From Beroe ovata (Eukaryota; Ctenophora; Nuda; Beroida; Beroidae), in NCBI GenBank assembly GCA_946803715.1, contig CAMPET010000063.1, forward strand, positions 80,793 to 141,945: 61,153 nt of DNA. Direction: 5' to 3'. Positions 54,860 to 61,153 of this stretch are shown here, piece by piece. The position numbers were made by a program, and so were the translations under genes. Each line of letters starts with the position of its first letter. Positions within the stretch are counted from its first letter, which is position 1. The notes under the pieces were generated by a model that ran no database searches, had not been told where the DNA came from, and worked only from the letters and a program-made list of their open reading frames with translations.

Positions 54860-56838
54860 TCACCAGTGTGCTCTGTGCAGGTCGACAACCTGCTTCAGCA
54901 GTTCCTTGTGCTGGGAGAATATGGTGAGCATGTAGGTTGCCTCAACCCACGTGAAATCCTCACTCAGCCTAAACGCCCCGAATCTATCTCCAGCACAATC
55001 GTGGTAGTTGGTGGCAACAGTCTCCAGCCAGGCGTTGTCCGTGTTCTTTGCGTCGTCAACGTATCCCTGCGCACGTGATATCACGTGATATCATATGCGT
55101 GTGGCAGAAATGTGGTGACACTTATGACACGTTTGTGTGTATGTGTGTGTCTGTGTATGTGTGTGTGGGTGTCTGTGTATGTGTCTGTGTGTCTGTGTCT
55201 GTGTTTCTGAGTCAGTTTGTGTGTGTGTAGAAGTGTTTGTAGAAGTGTGAGATTGTGTGTAGGGAAGAGTTAGGCGCTTCACGTGCACAATGTGACATAT
55301 TTTGTATTAAGCAGAGCCTGTGAATACACTGTCATAGTTCATAAAGTTGTACACCATACATCAATTGTAGCGCTGAGTCTGTGCTTGACACAATCCAGAT
55401 CAAAAACATTCTAGAACAAACTCGTAATGTCATGCAACAAATGTCATACCTCGTAAACCACAGTGCCCTGTCCGAACAGGTCCCCAACCGACTGGTTTGC
55501 CTCTTCAGGAGTAGTGTATTTCCTTTTCTTCATCATCTCACGGAGGAAGGCCCTCCTTGTTCCAACACCAAGTCTGAAGAATGGGGCGCTTGGTAAAAAC
55601 GCAATTGAAAACGTCTGACAGATTGAGACATGTCCCATATTATATTCACTGCTAGAAGTCGCAGCCATTTTCTACTGACCTGTCCTCAGGAATGACCAGC
55701 TCACAGGGTAGTCCCCACCCAGCCCTGGACTTCACTGCCACCACCTCGAGCAGTCGTGAGCCGTTAATCTCCCTGATGTGTCCCAGATTGTCACGTGACC
55801 ACCGTGTGATGATGGGTGTGGCCGTGTGGTTTGGCCCCCACCTACCCAGCACACCACGACCTGATATCAGGGTGAATTTGTGTTTACACAATGTGTTGAA
55901 TGCATGCTGTATAACATATGATTATGCAGCAAACTACAGCATAGTTGTTCTAATGAGTGCATGTTTCCCCCCGTTTCACACTTACCTATCATTCCTGTCC
56001 TTCCACAAGGGTTTCTCGGCACTCCCTCCATTAGTTTGTACTGTCCTTGGTGTGATCTCCTGTCCACTAGACCGTCCAGCTGGTTGTAAGCCGGCATCCG
56101 GGCACAGGGGGAATCGAGTGGCGGATCTGCCCATCTCGGCTGTTTCAGCACATCATACGATGTATACTGATGAGAGTATCATTGTCAAGAGCAGTAGTGT
56201 TGGGATGTTACGCGCAATAAGGAACTGTTAACATCTATCTTCCTATTTTTATCATGCAATATGTTTCTCGATAATAATAAATGAATTCCAGTACCTCAGC
56301 AGTAGTATGGCTTACAAAAATAGTTAGTGTATCGACAAGAGCAGTACCTTTTTAGGGCTTCGCCAGAAAAACTACATATTCGGGAAAAATAGCCAATATT
56401 GTTCCGATGGGTTTATCAAGACTGGGTTAAACTGTTGTTGGATGTTTTACTTTCAAAACGACATTTGATCAAAGAATGGCAGGAATGTACCTGGCATGGA
56501 ATGTACTCGGGAAATGACCGTATCCAGGAAATCTTGTGCAGCGGGAGTTGCGCCCTGTCCGGTCCCGTACCGTCATATCGGACATTCACACACTGCACGT
56601 GCACCGGTCTGTCTTTCTTCCGCTTCCGGTCGTGGGGTACGAAACACAACTGAAAATTGGGAAAAGATGAGTTAGTCAATTGACCAAGGTATTCATTTGA
56701 TAGCGGAAAGCATAAACGATGATATTCTAACTCTGAACTCGGACCAGTAGCAGCCAAATCAAATATTCCATTTCCAAGCCAACATGCATCTCGAATCGCA
56801 CTTACCATAGAGCTTGGGACCATACTCGTATCTTTCAT
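54860..56838 (-). CDS. NUDT9-type ADP-ribose domain protein with altered Nudix box
   Basis: Minus-strand exons in consistent phase: 56838-56806, 56649-56491, 56139-55986, 55860-55680, 55573-55450, 55066-54860; 285 aa. NUDT9 hydrolyses ADP-ribose; the homologous NUDT9-H domain of TRPM2 channels binds it. Landmarks: NVRYDGTGPDRAQLPLHKISW, RWADPPLD, LDGLVDRRS..GQYKL, GVPRNPCGRTGMIGRGVLG, RWGPNHTATPIITRW, VYEGYVDDAKNTDNAWLETV and a terminal FSQHKELL...AHW. The Nudix helix that reads REFGEE in NUDT9 is RAFLRE here, and the preceding Gly-Gly is Cys-Glu, so hydrolysis is probably lost, as in vertebrate TRPM2. The ATG is directly preceded by gtgtttag. No channel segment is found upstream, so it is either a stand-alone protein or a channel tail whose other exons lie outside. 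Confidence 0.85.
55130..55262. repeat. GT-rich microsatellite in NUDT9-type intron
   Basis: Degenerate (GT)n with gtgtctgtgtatgt units in the last intron of the minus-strand gene. Confidence 0.85.
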
Positions 56839-57413
56839 CTAAACACTCTTCTACTCGTCAACACTCAACAATCCTATTCGGATTCCTAGTCCTAGAAATG
56901 ACTCAAATCAGATTGTAGGATTACACGATGTAGCAAATAACAAGGATAAAAACGGTGAATGTCATTTGACAAAACAGAGCACAGCACTTATGTCTTATTC
57001 AACACGAGTTAAACACTGCCACGCATATAACAAGCAGGACTTATAAAATAACCGTATGTTGTTGTTGTTGTAGTAGAGTACACAGCCTTATTAAACTAAA
57101 TCTATTCTCAAGGCGCGCGTGTTGGACAGTGGACACATGCTGATAGTGGTTCAGATGCATTCCATGCCAGTTGATCATGCTATATATCTGTACGCTTTGA
57201 CTGTACGCTTTGACTGACGACCTTGATCGGTTGAGACGAACATTAGTAGATACTAGACAAGAATAGTGAACATAAGTAGATACTATGCGAAAATGCGAGA
57301 GCTGATGCTAGAGAGCTGATGCGAGCGCTGATGCTAGAGCACACACACACACACACTCACTTACACACACAAACACACACGCACGCACACACACGCACAC
57401 ACACACGCACATN

Positions 57414-57455
<42 letters not shown>

Positions 57456-58017
57456 TGACACTCACTGTGAACACGAAGTCATGAGTAGTGAACACAGGTA
57501 TATCTGTGATGAGGGGGTATTAGAGCATTGTTCATCTGTCACGGTATTTACAGTGCACAGAATACAGCGGATAGTTATCAATCTCAGTTAAGCGATAGTA
57601 AACTAAACAGTGTTCTCTACACGGCTCAACACAAGACAGTCAACTATCACAACACCAAGTAATACCTATGTACTCCTTCCCTATGTGTGGCGAAAGCAAA
57701 AGTTACGAAAGTGATGATGATGCGTAAGCGCGTATATATGCACAATGGTAAATGATTATGGATGAAGGATTGGTAAAGTAATTTGAATATTAGGTTGCTC
57801 ATGTATTGATGCTGTATATGCCTAATTCTACTAGCGATGGATTTATGGACGTTCGTCGTCCAACTTGACAGGTTTTGGGTTGACGAACAAGGAAAAGAGA
57901 ATAACATGACTCGAAATCGAGCGAGCAGTAACTTAAACTAAGCGAAGCACGCAGGGAATGATGTCATCTCAATCTCATTCCGTATTTAGATTATGTTTCC
58001 GAAATCAGAAATTATAT
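56839..58017. other. Intergenic region with CA microsatellite
   Basis: A (CA)n tract runs 57340-57460 with an N at 57413. No coding exon is recognised. It would include the promoter of the NUDT9-type gene if that gene begins at 56838. Confidence 0.5.
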
Positions 58018-58018
58018 A

Positions 58019-58073
58019 TTCAACTACAAATACAATAGCTTACCAGTGGTAAGCTATTGTATTTGAAGTTGAA
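58019..58073. repeat. 55-bp palindrome with one-base loop
   Basis: 27-bp arms with one mismatch (left ttcaactacaaatacaatag..., right its complement) around g at 58046; centre tacca-g-tggta. The right arm runs into the start of the ~1-kb duplicated unit. Confidence 0.9.
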
Positions 58074-59055
58074 CGTGTATTCGACGAAGGCTCGTGTTTT
58101 GTAAAACATAGAAAAGGTGACATGTGTGTGTGTGAGTAAAAACTATGAGCTCCGCATAAGTTGACGGATAGCAGACTTTGTTGACAACTATGTGCGCAGC
58201 TGTGTCACATGCTAACTTGTAGGTAGATAGAACCGAGGTCCGAGAGAAATGCCGGGCGATGTTAATTCCCAAATTCTGTGCATGCAGGACGCTGACACGG
58301 TGTCACTATTCAGAAAGCTGGGGAAATGGTGTCAAGATTAATGTTCATGTCAATTCTCCTCTCGTATATATGCACATATCTTGGCGTAATATGAAACCAG
58401 CTCGTGATATGCAGACAGTGTGCCATAATTTAGAGTCTCCTTTCCGTCCAATAGATCCGTATCTAACTTGTGATTGGGCCGGTTATAAGAATGCTGATGG
58501 AGATGGTGTCAAATGTCAACTCAAGTGTGGTCAGATGTCCTGATGTCAACGTGGGCTGTAGGAAATAGCTAATTGATCGTATTGTAACTATGTAAAATCC
58601 ATAATGTGCAACTGCAATGTACATATTGTGAATAATGTATTGTGTACAATGTTCAGTGTACATTGTACTCAATGTATGAATTAAACCAATCAACAATATC
58701 AGCAAGAATACTACAACTGTAAACCGGAACCTCCTAGCAAAATATACAACAGAAATAGCGGCTCATTGTTGATCCTTTCACACAGACAGCTACTCACATT
58801 ATAGAAGTCACGTCATTACTTGAAGATCACTAACAGCTATACATTATATACACGCGATGAAACATCGCCTTGTACTACCTGTCACGTGAGCCACGCCCTA
58901 ATGACTTCTAGTTCTACTGCCATGGCGGTTAGCAGACACATGCAAATCTATACCAGAAAATCTATACCAGCAAATCTATACCAGCAATAGCAACTCTATC
59001 AAAATCGTTTTTCAGATCGTAATACAAGTTCAACTTCAAGTAGGTACAACGTCTC
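58062..59055. repeat. ~1-kb duplicated unit, copy 1
   Basis: Begins tttgaagttgaacg and ends gttcaacttcaagtaggtac then aacgtctc, so the unit itself has ~12-bp terminal inverted repeats (ttgaagttgaac). No protein-coding capacity. It contains gtacaatgt-type motifs near 58620-58680 and copy-specific small indels relative to copy 2. Confidence 0.85.
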
Positions 59056-59056
59056 N

Positions 59057-60034
59057 TTTGAAGTTGAACGTGTATTCGACGAAGGCTCGTGTTTTGTAAA
59101 ACGTAGAAAAGGTGACATGTGTGTGTGTGTGAGTAAAAACTATGAGCTTCGCATAAGTTGACGGATAGCAGACTTTGTTGACAACTATGTGCACAGCTGT
59201 GTCACATGCTAACTTGTAGGTAGATAGAACCGAGTGAAATATGTGCCGGGCGATGTTAATTCCCAAATTCTGTGCATGCAGGACGCTGAATGCTGATACG
59301 GTGTCACTATTCAGAAAGCTGGGGAAATGGTGTTTAGATTAATGTTCATGTCAATTCTCCTCTCGTATATATGCGCATATCTTGGCGTAATATGAAACCA
59401 GCTCGTGATATGCAGACAGTGTGCCATAATTTAGAGTCTCATTTCCGTCTATAGTAGACCCGTATCTATAACTTGTGATTGGGCCGGTTATAAGAATGCT
59501 GATTGACACACGGAGATGGTGTCAAGTGTCAACTCAAGTGTGATCAGATGTCCTGATGTCAACGTGGGCTGTAGGAAATAGCTAATTGATCGTATTGTAG
59601 TTATGTACATTTAGCAATGTACATATTGTGAATAATGTATTGTGTACATTGTACTAAATGTATGAATTAAACCCATCAACAATATCAGCAAGAATACTAC
59701 AACTGTAAACCGGAACCTACTAGCAAAATATACAGAAGAAATAGCGGCCCATTGTTGATCCTTTCACACAGACAGCTACTCACATTATGGAAGTCACGTC
59801 ATTACTTGAAGATCACTAACAGCTATACATTATGTACACGATAAAACATCGCCTTGTATACTACTACCTGTCACGTGAGCCACGCCCTAATGACTTCTAG
59901 TTCTACTGCCATGGCGGGTAGCAGACACATGCAAATCTAAACCTACCAGCAATTGCAACTCTTATCTATATGAATATCAAAATCGTTTTTCAGATCATAA
60001 TACAAGTTCAACTTCAAGTAGGTACAACGTCTCA
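59057..60034. repeat. ~1-kb duplicated unit, copy 2
   Basis: Collinear with 58062-59055 and begins on the base after the N at 59056. Differences are scattered substitutions plus indels of up to ~20 bp, the level expected between haplotypes or recent repeats. Confidence 0.85.
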
Positions 60035-61116
60035 CAGTCAACATCTTAAGTCGAGATTATAGCAAGTGTCAAACGTCCTTATACAACAAGAAGTGTTGAC
60101 ATACAATGACACAGTTTCATATCACAGTATAGTGCAATGATATTATAACTATGCTAATGGTATATTGAAAGAGAATTATTAAATTGCAGATTCGTGTCCG
60201 TTGCGACGGCAATAAGATCAATTTAGCATGATTATCGTTAATCGGTCCTTCACAAGATGTTAACATTAAACCTACAACACTGTCAACAGGGGGTGCAATT
60301 ATCTCATCAAGGTAATGGTATGCTAATAAGTAATTTTACTGAAAATAATCAGAGGGATATTCTTATTATTGTCAACCTATTATCACAGTCAGTCAGCCTG
60401 TCTGCAATATCGCTAGTACCAAGAACCTACACGTATATGAAATTCGTTCCGCAAATTGGGAACTCTATATAGAAATGGATATTCAGGATATCCAGGGCAA
60501 TGCGTGCAAAAATTATAAATTATGCTACAATAACATGGGCCATGTTCCATGACATCGGTATAGGATGGAGAGTGAAAACTTCCAAGTGTCGCCCCTAGGC
60601 CTGTACGAGGAATACCCAGTCCCACGCCTCTGATGACAGAGTATGTACCTACACTAAGAAGCACATTAGCAAGGCCGGTATATCAGACACACACAATGAC
60701 AATACAGATTGTTCACTACTGCCGCAACAGCAGTATCTGGATGCGTATCAAGCTCGCTATTCCCCGCCACGGATTTTGTCGTGCATCATCACGAACTTCA
60801 CGCTGCTGCGTTTTAAAACAGCGTGATACTCCCGGTAGTTCGAGCGGAGGTGGAGACGGAGGGCGCGGTTCATTATTTTATAGAGAGCAGGTCTTATGAA
60901 ACACGATTCACTGCTGCTACGCCAACTCGGCAATGACACGTCATTTCGTCCTGTTTGATGTCGATTCAACATTGTTGAGTCACGGCGTCACGCATCTTGA
61001 CAATAACATGTATGCAGTAAGTTCAAACAGCACAAAAAGCTCAAAAAGGTTATCAGAAAATAAGAATGAGATGCAGAGAGTACTATGTAAAAACCATCAC
61101 AACGATTAACAAACAG

Positions 61117-61153
<37 letters not shown>
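60035..61153. other. Right end of window, no gene recognised
   Basis: No convincing exon. A minus-strand reading around 60664-60530 (SVGTYSVIRGVGLGIPRTGLGATLG) has protein-like composition but no splice context or known family. The window ends in a (CA)n microsatellite from about 61119. Confidence 0.45.

Noticed and set aside
54651-54863. Coding continuation of the NUDT9-type gene
   Set aside because: The frame ends with TGA after RAHW, matching the family C-terminus; sequence beyond is 3' UTR.

Overview
This window is nuclear DNA from an invertebrate animal. It has GT-AG introns, microsatellites, MITE-type mobile elements, non-LTR retroelement debris and clear animal orthologues (VPS54, SCYL2, HAT1, SON, YPEL5, SOD2, an FKBP6-type protein, NUDT9). 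No prokaryotic, organellar or viral gene content is evident. The species is not certain. Several genes lack introns, a large secreted CCP/SRCR-type protein is present, and splice acceptors sit almost on the start codons. These would suit a spliced-leader-using or early-branching marine animal (a ctenophore, hydrozoan or sponge), but that is inference.

Layout. 1-8.8 kb is gene-poor: a minisatellite, a decayed reverse transcriptase, a repeated block on either side of a broken CHST15-like sulfotransferase (minus strand), and hairpins. 8.86-19.86 kb (+) is a 14-exon gene for a 1684-residue secreted protein with a Cys-rich N-terminus, eleven CCP-like modules and an SRCR-like C-terminus; its introns hold a hAT-type MITE, an inverted-repeat element and tandem repeats. 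20.3-21.1 kb holds GC-rich palindromes. 21.7-24.9 kb (-) is an FKBP6-type FKBP-TPR protein. 25.4-28.5 kb (-) is a Met/Pro-rich protein of unknown function. 28.7-33.5 kb is mostly repeats around one small ORF.

32.2-53.8 kb carries eight consecutive plus-strand genes: an unknown 168-residue protein, SCYL2, YPEL5, SOD2, a divergent Yippee-like protein, VPS54, HAT1 and a SON-like splicing factor. 54.9-56.8 kb (-) is a NUDT9-type ADP-ribose-binding domain gene with an altered Nudix box. 57-61 kb is microsatellite and a duplicated block of about 1 kb.

How they fit together. Most genes are unrelated housekeeping functions: membrane trafficking (SCYL2, VPS54), chromatin (HAT1), splicing (SON) and mitochondrial antioxidant defence (SOD2). 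The more striking features are organisational. Most ORFs have an AG acceptor 0-21 nt before the ATG and eight genes run head-to-tail, which suggests spliced-leader trans-splicing and possibly operon-like transcription. There are several long palindromes with exactly one unpaired central base. Ten single-N gaps are present, at least four of which join near-identical flanks, so several apparent duplications, including a duplicated exon, are probably unmerged haplotypes.
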